Below are positions 1 through 5,152 of a stretch of 8,067 nucleotides of DNA, in pieces. Positions within the stretch are counted from its first letter, which is position 1. Every line of letters starts with the position of its first letter. Source of the DNA: an uncultured Clostridia bacterium (GTDB taxonomy: Bacteria; Bacillota; Clostridia; Christensenellales; UBA1242); contig CANQCE010000042.1 of assembly GCA_947589655.1 (NCBI GenBank), positions 1-8,067 on the forward strand. Direction: 5' to 3'. The notes beneath the pieces are model-generated. The model was not told the origin of the DNA. It searched no databases and was given only the letters and a program-made list of their open reading frames with translations. The position numbers and the translations under genes are program-made.

Positions 1-1197
1 TATGATTGCTCACTGCCACAAAACAGCGCAAATCAGGATCTTGACAGGGCTATTGAAGCCACTGTAACAAGGCTTTCTGATGTGATTGGCGGAGAATATT
101 CCGAGGCAACCATCACAAGGCAGGGCGGCACAAAAATTAGAATTGAAGTGCCATCTGTAACCGACTCGGAAGCAATTTTTGAACTTATTGGTGAGCCAAC
201 ACCACTTTATATGACGCTGCAAGAGAATGTTTTTGACGAAAAAACATCCATCACAGGCGAAGATATTGAAGATGTTTATGTTTCTTATCAAGATGCATAC
301 GGCGTAACTTTGAAATTTAATTCAGAAGGTGCAACAAAGTTTGCAAATTTAACAGGCGAGGCTTCCAGCAGTTCTGATAAAAAGATTTATGTTTATTTGG
401 GCGAAGTGAGTGCCGACAACCTTTTCCAAGAACTTACTTGCGAAAGCAAAATTGTGGGCGGCAGCACCTTTATTTCTGGCAGTTTTGAAACATATGACGA
501 TGCACAAGAGTATTCGCTGCGTATTATGAGCGGCACATTTAACGCTGAACTGGAACTTGTTGAAAGCAATGTTATTTCGGCAACTTTGGGTGCTGATGCA
601 CTGAAATTTTGCTTGATTGGCGGCTTTGTTGGGCTTATTTTAATTATGGCAATTCTTTGGTGGAGATACGGAGATTTTGGTCTTTTGGCATCGTTTGCAC
701 TTGTTATTTACATTGTTTTAATGCTGTTCTTCCTTCAAGCCATCTCGTTTGTTCAGTTGACGCTGCCGGGGCTTGCTGGTATTGTGCTTTCAATTGGTAT
801 GGCGGTTGACGGCACGGTTATCATATTTGAACGCGTGCGTGAAGAATACAGAAGCGGCAAAAAAATTCCGCTTTCGGTTAAGGGCGGCTTTAAACGTGCA
901 TTTTGGCCTATCTTTGATAGCAACATTACAACAATCATCACCGCTGTTGTGCTTTTAATTTTGGGCACGGCATCAATTCAGGGCTTTGCCATGACGCTTC
1001 TTATCGGCATTTTGCTTTCATTGTTCATGAACTTGGTCGTTTTAAGATTTTTAGTGAAATGGTATCTGCCTTTCAACAGTGTGAAGGGCAAAAAGTTGCA
1101 TTTGCCAAAACAGATTCGTGGGCCTAAGGAACAGGCTGAAAATCCACAGGCGGAAACAGAGGTTGCGGCTGTTACAGGAGGGGCAAACAATGGCTAA
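1..1197 (+). CDS. secD: Protein translocase subunit SecD, 5' end missing
   Basis: SecD pairs with SecF in the membrane complex that uses the ion gradient to help pull proteins out of the SecYEG channel. The reading frame is open from base 1, so the start, the first membrane helix and the first part of the extracytoplasmic P1 domain lie upstream; 398 residues are visible. They begin in the P1 region (a stretch resembling the family's R-L-S-D-V-I-G-G pattern, then IRIEVP). After the extracytoplasmic domain come about five membrane helices from visible residue 204 on. The family signature GMAVD followed by IFERVREEY is present; the ion-path aspartate is visible residue 270 (bases 808-810). Further on, GTASIQGFAMTLLIGI matches the conserved segment before the last helix. 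The gene overlaps secF by 8 bases, so the two are very likely co-translated. The GTG at 82 is internal, not a start. Identification is firm. Confidence 0.95.
   Translation, partial: YDCSLPQNSANQDLDRAIEATVTRLSDVIGGEYSEATITRQGGTKIRIEVPSVTDSEAIFELIGEPTPLYMTLQENVFDEKTSITGEDIEDVYVSYQDAYGVTLKFNSEGATKFANLTGEASSSSDKKIYVYLGEVSADNLFQELTCESKIVGGSTFISGSFETYDDAQEYSLRIMSGTFNAELELVESNVISATLGADALKFCLIGGFVGLILIMAILWWRYGDFGLLASFALVIYIVLMLFFLQAISFVQLTLPGLAGIVLSIGMAVDGTVIIFERVREEYRSGKKIPLSVKGGFKRAFWPIFDSNITTIITAVVLLILGTASIQGFAMTLLIGILLSLFMNLVVLRFLVKWYLPFNSVKGKKLHLPKQIRGPKEQAENPQAETEVAAVTGGANNG
1176..1183 (+). promoter_or_regulatory. Ribosome binding site of secF inside the secD end
   Basis: AGGAGGGG lies 6 bases before the ATG at 1190, within the last codons of secD. 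It is a near-perfect Shine-Dalgarno and decides the secF start against the upstream in-frame GTG at 1118. The arrangement suits translational coupling to secD. Confidence 0.85.
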
Positions 1198-2371
1198 ATA
1201 CAAGAAAAACAAGAGATATTCCCTCGACGAGCATATTGAAAATTCAAAATTTAACTTTTCCAAAAATTTAAAGTGGTTTTTAATTGCACCAGCGGCTATA
1301 ATTTTGGTTGGGATTGTGCTTTTATTTACAGTTGGTTTCAACCTTGGGATAGATTTCACTGGCGGCTCAAACATGACCATTTTTGTGGATAGTGATGCCG
1401 AATTTGTTGTGGTTGAAAACGAGGCAGAAAGAGAAGGCAAAAAACTTGACATCGACAAAGATTATGGCAAAATTGAAAAGATGTTGGAAGAAACATTGCA
1501 TGAATTTGGGCTTTCAATTTCTTCACTGCAAAAAACCACAATCTCTAACACGGAACTTGGCATTGCAAATGAAGATGCAGTTATTGTGAAATATCAAAAC
1601 AATAACAATCTTAAAACAGAAGAAATTGAACAAAAGAACGAAGAAATCAGGCTTGCACTGCTCAAAAAATTTGGTTTTGTTGGCGAAGACGTTACACTTG
1701 ACAACCTGCAAGAACAGGAAAACAGAGAGTTGGTTACAAACGGTGGCGTTACAACTGCAAGTGCCAGTGCCGAACTTATGATGCGCTCTTTTGTTGCACT
1801 GCTTGTGGCAATGGTGTTAATTTTGGTTTATGTTGCGTTCAGGTTTGAACTTACAAGCGGGCTTGCCGCAATTTTGGCATTGTTCCACGATGTGCTTGTA
1901 ACGGCATCGGTTATGCTGATTTGCCGAATTCAGATAAACGCCGCATTTATTGCCGCACTTATCACAATTTTGGGATATTCCATCAACAACACCATTATCA
2001 TTTTTGACCGCATGAGAGATGAACTTAAACTTGCAAGAAACAGCGATGCAAAAATCAACAACAACGAACTTGCAAATAGGGCGGTAAAAAGCACAATGAT
2101 GCGTTCCATTTTAACAATGGTCACAACTTTTGTTATGATTTTCTTCATCACGGTGATTGGTGTGGCTGACATCCGCGAATTTGCCTTTCCTATAATGGTT
2201 GGCATTTTGGCAGGGTTCTATTCTTCCGTATTCTTAACCCCAGGGCTTTGGGCGATTGCATATAGGCCTCGTAAAAGAAAAAAACAGAACATTGATAAAA
2301 CCAAAAAAATTAACGAGGGCGTGGTTGTGGAAGAAAAACAGGTTGCAGAGCCAGAAAAAGAAATTATATAA
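1190..2371 (+). CDS. secF: Protein translocase subunit SecF
   Basis: SecF is the partner of SecD in the Sec accessory complex. The 393-residue protein starts at the ATG behind AGGAGGGG and overlaps secD by 8 bases. A first membrane helix (about residues 28-50) is followed by the family motif GIDFTGG (53-59), an extracytoplasmic domain to about 195, then five membrane helices. The core FRFE...ALFHDV (217-235) and GYSINNTIIIFDRMRDE (262-278) identify the family. The conserved arginine expected in the next helix is present as R305 (MRSILT), and the segment VGILAGFYSSVFLTPGLW (337-354) is typical. One key position differs: the usual GYS-x-N-D-T reads N-N-T here, so Asn267 replaces the conserved aspartate. 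The extracytoplasmic domain is rich in charged residues and Asn, and the C-terminal tail is lysine- and glutamate-rich and cytoplasmic. Identification is firm; whether Asn267 alters ion coupling is open. Confidence 0.96.
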   Translation: MAKYKKNKRYSLDEHIENSKFNFSKNLKWFLIAPAAIILVGIVLLFTVGFNLGIDFTGGSNMTIFVDSDAEFVVVENEAEREGKKLDIDKDYGKIEKMLEETLHEFGLSISSLQKTTISNTELGIANEDAVIVKYQNNNNLKTEEIEQKNEEIRLALLKKFGFVGEDVTLDNLQEQENRELVTNGGVTTASASAELMMRSFVALLVAMVLILVYVAFRFELTSGLAAILALFHDVLVTASVMLICRIQINAAFIAALITILGYSINNTIIIFDRMRDELKLARNSDAKINNNELANRAVKSTMMRSILTMVTTFVMIFFITVIGVADIREFAFPIMVGILAGFYSSVFLTPGLWAIAYRPRKRKKQNIDKTKKINEGVVVEEKQVAEPEKEII

Positions 2372-2401
2372 AAAACAGGGCAATATGCTCTGTTTTTTTT
2401 A
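2371..2401. terminator. Bidirectional terminator between secF and the repeat-protein gene
   Basis: AAAAACAGGGCA (2371-2382) pairs with TGCTCTGTTTTT (2386-2397) through 12 base pairs including one G-U, with a 3-base loop, followed by a T run on the plus strand. On the minus strand the same stem is followed by six T, so it can stop both converging genes. The last base of the secF stop codon is the first base of the stem, and the minus-strand gene's stop codon begins at the other edge. Confidence 0.9.
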
Positions 2402-3595
2402 TTTTCCTTCGCCTAATATCAATTTCCCTTCAAAATTGGCAATTTTGTTTTTATATTCGCTATAAACCTGTTTGACGGCAGCCACTTTGTTTTCAAACTT
2501 TTCTTCTTCGCACAAGTCGGCGGATTCATGTTCTTGCATTATCTCATCACGCCTCTGCAGCATTTCATCAATATAGGGATATTTGTTTACATACACGGCA
2601 CGCAGGCTCTTGATAGCGTTAAAGCCTTTGTAGTTCAATCCGTTTGCCCTTATATAATCTTTTGGCGAAATGCCTATGTGAGCAGCGTTTTGTGCAATTT
2701 TTGCTTTCAAAGAACCGCTTAAATCAGTTGCTGAAATAGGACGGCTTCCATATTTTTCTTTAAGTTTGGCAAACTCTTTGGATAAATCATAAGATTTTGC
2801 AGGCGTGTTTGTCAGTTTGTTTTCAAGATAATCCAATCCTAAAAGTTCCAAGCATTCCAGCATGGAAAAATATGGGTCTCGCTCTTGGCTAACTTTTCGG
2901 CGAATGTTCCTTAACATATTATACACAGCAGGCTCTTTTTTGGAAAAACCAACCAGAGTTCCATTTTTTTCGGCATAAGACAAAATGCGAGACTTAGCAA
3001 ATTCAAGATAATCGGTCTCAATCGAGCACTTTGCCATTTTTTTGTCGCATAGCAACATAACAACAAGCGGCATAGGAATGTTCAGCGTGTCGGCACACGA
3101 CTGCAGATAAATGTGCATCTTTTCGCATTCATTAACTTTTCTGTCCAAATGCAAATAGCCATTTTCGTCACAAAATTCTGGCAACTTTTTCAGACCTAAA
3201 AACCTGTAATAAGTATCTGAATAATTTTTGTAGCCTAAACTTTTCATGGCTTGTTCGTGTGAGATTTTGCGTTGTTTTGCATAAGAATGCAGGCGCTCAA
3301 AAAACGGCAGACTTTTGCGCTCTACATGAAAACTTCCGCCTTGCGCCAAGTAGGTGGCAATGTCTTGTTTTAGAGCATCTTCCAAATTGGCGGCTATCTT
3401 TGCAGGGCGTGGATAGCCAAGATATGAAAATTTTTCTGCCAAAGTTAGTGCTTTGCCATTTTCTAAAATTTTTGTGTTTTGAACAAGCCTGTAAATGTTA
3501 TCCTTCTTGCTTAGGTCAGAGGGATTGCCGCCGTTGTCCACATATGCTTTAAGCAAACTTTTAATTTCTTTAATTCTGTCCACTTTCGTTGCCAT
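2399..3595 (-). CDS. Uncharacterised protein with about five tandem 60-70-residue repeats
   Basis: I do not recognise this 398-residue protein. It has no signal peptide or membrane segment, is lysine-rich and looks all-helical. The pattern 'hydrophobic-x-x-Y-x-x-x-x-G ... K-x-x-x-hydrophobic-Y ... E/hydrophobic-x-x-LG-Y' recurs. The glycine anchors fall at residues 22 (DNGG), 86 (QGG), 146 (ENG), 212 (KNG) and 283 (KYG), a period of 60-71. The repeat ends FSYLGYPRP (57-64), KSLGYKNY (118-125), ELLGLDYL (250-257) and ANGLNYKGF (317-325) align well. Residues 345-398 form a charged, coiled-coil-like tail. The ATG at 3595 is chosen because GGAG lies 7 bases upstream and a good promoter sits 20 bases upstream; the longer frame to 3814 would run through the promoter and the tRNA region. 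The organisation recalls the short helical repeats that accompany some HNH and homing endonucleases, but no nuclease motif is visible. DNA binding is only a guess. Confidence 0.8.
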   Translation of the reverse strand: MATKVDRIKEIKSLLKAYVDNGGNPSDLSKKDNIYRLVQNTKILENGKALTLAEKFSYLGYPRPAKIAANLEDALKQDIATYLAQGGSFHVERKSLPFFERLHSYAKQRKISHEQAMKSLGYKNYSDTYYRFLGLKKLPEFCDENGYLHLDRKVNECEKMHIYLQSCADTLNIPMPLVVMLLCDKKMAKCSIETDYLEFAKSRILSYAEKNGTLVGFSKKEPAVYNMLRNIRRKVSQERDPYFSMLECLELLGLDYLENKLTNTPAKSYDLSKEFAKLKEKYGSRPISATDLSGSLKAKIAQNAAHIGISPKDYIRANGLNYKGFNAIKSLRAVYVNKYPYIDEMLQRRDEIMQEHESADLCEEEKFENKVAAVKQVYSEYKNKIANFEGKLILGEGK

Positions 3596-3614
3596 TTTTA
3601 ACTCCATTAGCCTA

Positions 3615-3643
3615 ATTATATCACATAAAATGTCAAAAAACAA
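3615..3643 (-). promoter_or_regulatory. Promoter of the repeat-protein gene
   Basis: Read on the minus strand, TTGTTT (3638-3643), a 17-base spacer ending in TGA, then a perfect TATAAT (3615-3620). Transcription would begin near 3608, giving a leader of only about 13 bases containing GGAG before the ATG at 3595. A TTGACA also lies 10 bases from the -10, too close to be its partner. Confidence 0.75.
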
Positions 3644-3680
3644 TACTTTTTTAAAAAACTGATTTTTTTGTAAATAATGC

Positions 3681-3709
3681 TTGCAAAAAATAATACAATG
3701 TGTTAAAAT
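3681..3709 (+). promoter_or_regulatory. Promoter of the tRNA-Leu unit
   Basis: TTGCAA (3681-3686), a 17-base spacer, then TAAAAT (3704-3709) preceded by an extended -10 TG. Its -35 lies 37 bases from the -35 of the divergent repeat-protein promoter. The transcript would start near 3716 and run through the truncated tRNA copy into the intact tRNA. Confidence 0.7.
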
Positions 3710-3763
3710 AACTTCGCTTGATAAAAATTTTACAGATTTGATTATTTTAAAAAACAAAAATAT

Positions 3764-3803
3764 GCCGGAGTGGCGGAATGGCAGACGCACGGGACTCAAA
3801 ATC
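3764..3803 (+). pseudogene. Truncated tRNA-Leu copy (5' half only)
   Basis: These 40 bases match the first 40 bases of the intact tRNA-Leu at 3834-3873 except for one substitution (C3766 versus T3836). They cover the acceptor 5' strand, D arm, anticodon 5' stem and the whole anticodon loop with CAA. The three bases before each copy are also the same. After 3803 the match decays: the 3' anticodon stem has a mismatch, a recognisable T stem is missing, and there is no 3' acceptor strand before the next tRNA begins at 3834. It cannot fold into a complete tRNA. It shares the promoter and transcript of the intact gene. Confidence 0.85.
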
Positions 3804-3833
3804 GTGTGAGCCAAAACAATTCAATCTTTATAT

Positions 3834-3919
3834 GCTGGAGTGGCGGAATGGCAGACGCACGGGACTCAAAATCCCGCGAGGGCAACTTCATGAGGGTTCG
3901 ACCCCCTCCTCCAGCACCA
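3834..3919 (+). tRNA. tRNA-Leu (anticodon CAA)
   Basis: This is a complete class II tRNA of 86 bases including an encoded CCA. The acceptor stem is GCTGGAG (3834-3840) with CTCCAGC (3909-3915), and the discriminator is A3916. The anticodon stem CGGGA/TCCCG encloses the loop CTCAAAA with anticodon CAA at 3867-3869, which reads UUG. A long variable arm (3877-3891) carries a short GAGG/CTTC stem, as expected for leucine tRNA. The T arm is GAGGG-TTCGACC-CCCTC (3892-3908). All stems pair, so the gene should be functional. Confidence 0.97.
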
Positions 3920-3949
3920 GAGAAAAAACTGCGTTTTTGCTCGTTTTTG

Positions 3950-3987
3950 AACAAGTTCAAAAAGCATCGCTTTAGGACTTGTTTTTT
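3950..3987 (+). terminator. Terminator of the tRNA-Leu transcript
   Basis: AACAAGTTC (3950-3958) pairs with GGACTTGTT (3975-3983, one G-U), and inside it AAAGC/GCTTT pairs around the loop ATC. A T run follows (3984-3987). A competing hairpin, TTTTTGAAC/GTTCAAAAA (3944-3963), shares bases with it. GAGAAAAAA (3920-3928) can also pair with TTTTTTCTC (3982-3990), closing a larger fold that would occupy the T tract. Confidence 0.7.
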
Positions 3988-3995
3988 CTCTATAT

Positions 3996-4040
3996 TTGCC
4001 CCGAGTGTAAACCGCAGCGATGCTTGGCGGTTTAGGGCAA
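3996..4040. other. Bulged 14-bp hairpin of unknown role
   Basis: TTGCCC (3996-4001) pairs with GGGCAA (4035-4040), and TAAACCGC (4008-4015) pairs with GCGGTTTA (4027-4034). The two helices are flush on the right, with a 6-base bulge (4002-4007) on the left and an 11-base loop. No T tract follows on either strand, so it is not an ordinary terminator. It lies in the 177-base gene-free stretch 3988-4164. It could be a small repeat element or a structured RNA end. Confidence 0.6.
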
Positions 4041-4130
4041 TCGTAAATTGGTTGCTTTGCTGATAATTATTATATTTTTGTCATATATTTTTGCGAAAAA
4101 TTTTAAGAGTTAATTTGGTTTTGCCGTGGT

Positions 4131-4148
4131 GCATCAGAGAAAAGCTGC
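4131..4148 (+). repeat. Degenerate copy of the tRNA-Leu 3' end and trailer
   Basis: GCATCAGAGAAAAGCTGC here matches 3914-3932, which is the last bases of the tRNA (GCACCA) plus its trailer, with one clear substitution and one short indel. The similarity continues loosely: AAAGC...CTTGTTTTTT occurs at both 3961-3987 and 4141-4166. The start-to-start distance is 217 bases. Confidence 0.5.
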
Positions 4149-4164
4149 ATCCTTGGCTTGTTTT

Positions 4165-4998
4165 TTAAACGAGTTTAGATATTGATTTTTCCGTCAAAAT
4201 TGTGACATCTTCATTCAACAAATCTTGATTTAAACCGAAAATTGTTTTTCCAAAATCTTTTTGTTTGTCGAACATCATAAACCTTTGCTTGCCATAAATT
4301 TTTGCTTTTTGCATGGCATGACGAGAGCCGCTGTCGCCCTCGCCATAGCGATAACTTGCAATTAAAACAACCACTTTCGAAAACATGGCTTGCAAGCGGT
4401 CGCGTTCAACAAATCGCGAAATTCCTTCGCCGCGACTTTTCGGCTCGACCACATACTCACTCACAACAAGGCCGCCGTTTTCGACGATTTTTTGCGATAA
4501 CCCAAAGTTTTTTGGCGGATAAATTTTGTTCAGTGTTGAAGGTAAAAACGCAATAGTTTTACAAGAGTTTTTCACACTTTCAGTGTGTGCCACAGTATCG
4601 CAGCCATCCGCCAAGCCGCTAACAACACTAAATCCATTTTCAATAATCTTTGAAACAATCTTTTTCTCACGCAAAACAATATTTTTGTCTGGCTCTTTTA
4701 CGCCAATCACAGCAATATTGTTTTCAATTTCATTCAAAAGTGACAAGTTTCCACGATAGACAAACAAAAATGGTCTGTCTTTTTCTGGCACCGACTTTGG
4801 AATTTTTGGAAAATTTTTGTCAAAGCAGCACACAATGTCAAAATCGGCGTTTTTAAGTTTTTGTTCATATTTTTCTGTGTCAATATCCAACGCATTTATC
4901 TTTTCTTCAGTCGAAAAATTCTTCCAAAACACATTTCTGGTAGTGATAAGCCCTTCGCACACGGCACTATAAATTCTTAATGCAATTTGTGAATACAT
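4165..4998 (-). CDS. Short DprA/Smf-like Rossmann-fold protein
   Basis: DprA (Smf) proteins bind single-stranded DNA and load RecA during DNA uptake; some short relatives have other, poorly known roles. This 277-residue protein shows the family core in order: a lead-in ending in YRGNLSLL (81-88); first strand IAVIGV (95-100), where the usual GTR/GSR reads GVK; SGLADGCDTVAH (127-138, usually SGLA-x-G-I-D); IYPPKN (159-164); VVSE (178-181); FVERDR (196-201, usually FPxRNR, both arginines kept); and DSGS (222-225) before a final helix. Full-length DprA also has an N-terminal helical domain and a C-terminal winged helix. Here the lead-in is short and the chain ends soon after the core. The ATG at 4998 is chosen because AAGGA lies 5 bases upstream and the promoter lies between it and the upstream ATGs at 5037 and 5055. 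It is transcribed away from the ABC gene. No terminator is evident downstream. I leave the symbol empty because a housekeeping dprA may exist elsewhere. Confidence 0.85.
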   Translation of the reverse strand: MYSQIALRIYSAVCEGLITTRNVFWKNFSTEEKINALDIDTEKYEQKLKNADFDIVCCFDKNFPKIPKSVPEKDRPFLFVYRGNLSLLNEIENNIAVIGVKEPDKNIVLREKKIVSKIIENGFSVVSGLADGCDTVAHTESVKNSCKTIAFLPSTLNKIYPPKNFGLSQKIVENGGLVVSEYVVEPKSRGEGISRFVERDRLQAMFSKVVVLIASYRYGEGDSGSRHAMQKAKIYGKQRFMMFDKQKDFGKTIFGLNQDLLNEDVTILTEKSISKLV

Positions 4999-5027
4999 CT
5001 CAATCCTTAGTTTTAGCAACTGTGTAT

Positions 5028-5055
5028 AGTATAACATCTTTTGCGGGAAAATCAA
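5028..5055 (-). promoter_or_regulatory. Promoter of the DprA-like gene
   Basis: Read on the minus strand, TTGATT (5050-5055), a 16-base spacer, then TATACT (5028-5033). The predicted leader of roughly 20-25 bases contains AAGGA before the ATG at 4998. The -35 overlaps the left palindrome at 5053-5065. Confidence 0.7.
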
Positions 5056-5109
5056 ACAGAGTTTGGATGTGGGCCACGGAATACTTATATTTTTATAAAA
5101 CTTTGTTTG
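5053..5109. promoter_or_regulatory. Twin palindromic sites in the divergent promoter region
   Basis: The left site CAAAC-AGA-GTTTG (5053-5065) is a perfect 5-base palindrome. The right site AAAC-TTT-GTTT (5098-5108) has the same arms. As one large inverted repeat, 5053-5064 and 5098-5109 match at 11 of 12 positions, with centres 45 bases apart. Each overlaps three bases of one gene's -35 box, the left one that of the DprA-like gene and the right one that of the ABC gene. This is the layout expected for a pair of dimer-binding operators; the regulator is not in the window. Confidence 0.5.
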
Positions 5110-5136
5110 TTAATTTATTTTAAGTTATGCTAAAAT
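5107..5136 (+). promoter_or_regulatory. Promoter of the ABC exporter gene
   Basis: TTGTTA (5107-5112), an 18-base spacer, then TAAAAT (5131-5136) with an extended -10 TG (TGC before the hexamer). Transcription would start about 10 bases before the AGAGGTGG ribosome binding site. Confidence 0.65.
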
Positions 5137-5152
5137 GTAAGCAGAGGTGGCT

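Noticed and set aside
1118..1189. Earlier GTG start for secF inside secD
   Set aside because: No ribosome site there; AGGAGGGG sits at the right distance from the ATG at 1190, and the protein then begins as SecF normally does.
2528..2722. Small plus-strand frames inside the minus-strand genes (also 3259-3552, 4302-4556, 4526-4759)
   Set aside because: They are shadows of well-supported genes, without ribosome sites or family features.
3631..3643. TTGACA near the repeat-protein promoter as the -35 box
   Set aside because: It is only 10 bases from the TATAAT; TTGTTT at 17 bases is the plausible partner.
3596..3814. N-terminal extension of the repeat protein
   Set aside because: It would cover the gene's own promoter and the tRNA promoter. 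A good ribosome site marks 3595, and the ATG at 3607 falls at the predicted transcription start.
3770..4063. Plus-strand open frame across the tRNA-Leu region
   Set aside because: It runs through both tRNA copies and the terminator hairpin, and has no ribosome site; the RNA features explain the sequence.
3740..4164. CRISPR array or insertion sequence around the repeated tRNA pieces
   Set aside because: The repeats are two-copy and unequal, with no regular spacers, transposase or terminal repeats flanked by target duplications.
4999..5055. Longer start for the DprA-like gene at 5055 or 5037
   Set aside because: These codons lie in or upstream of the predicted promoter and lack a ribosome site, whereas 4998 has AAGGA at 5 bases.
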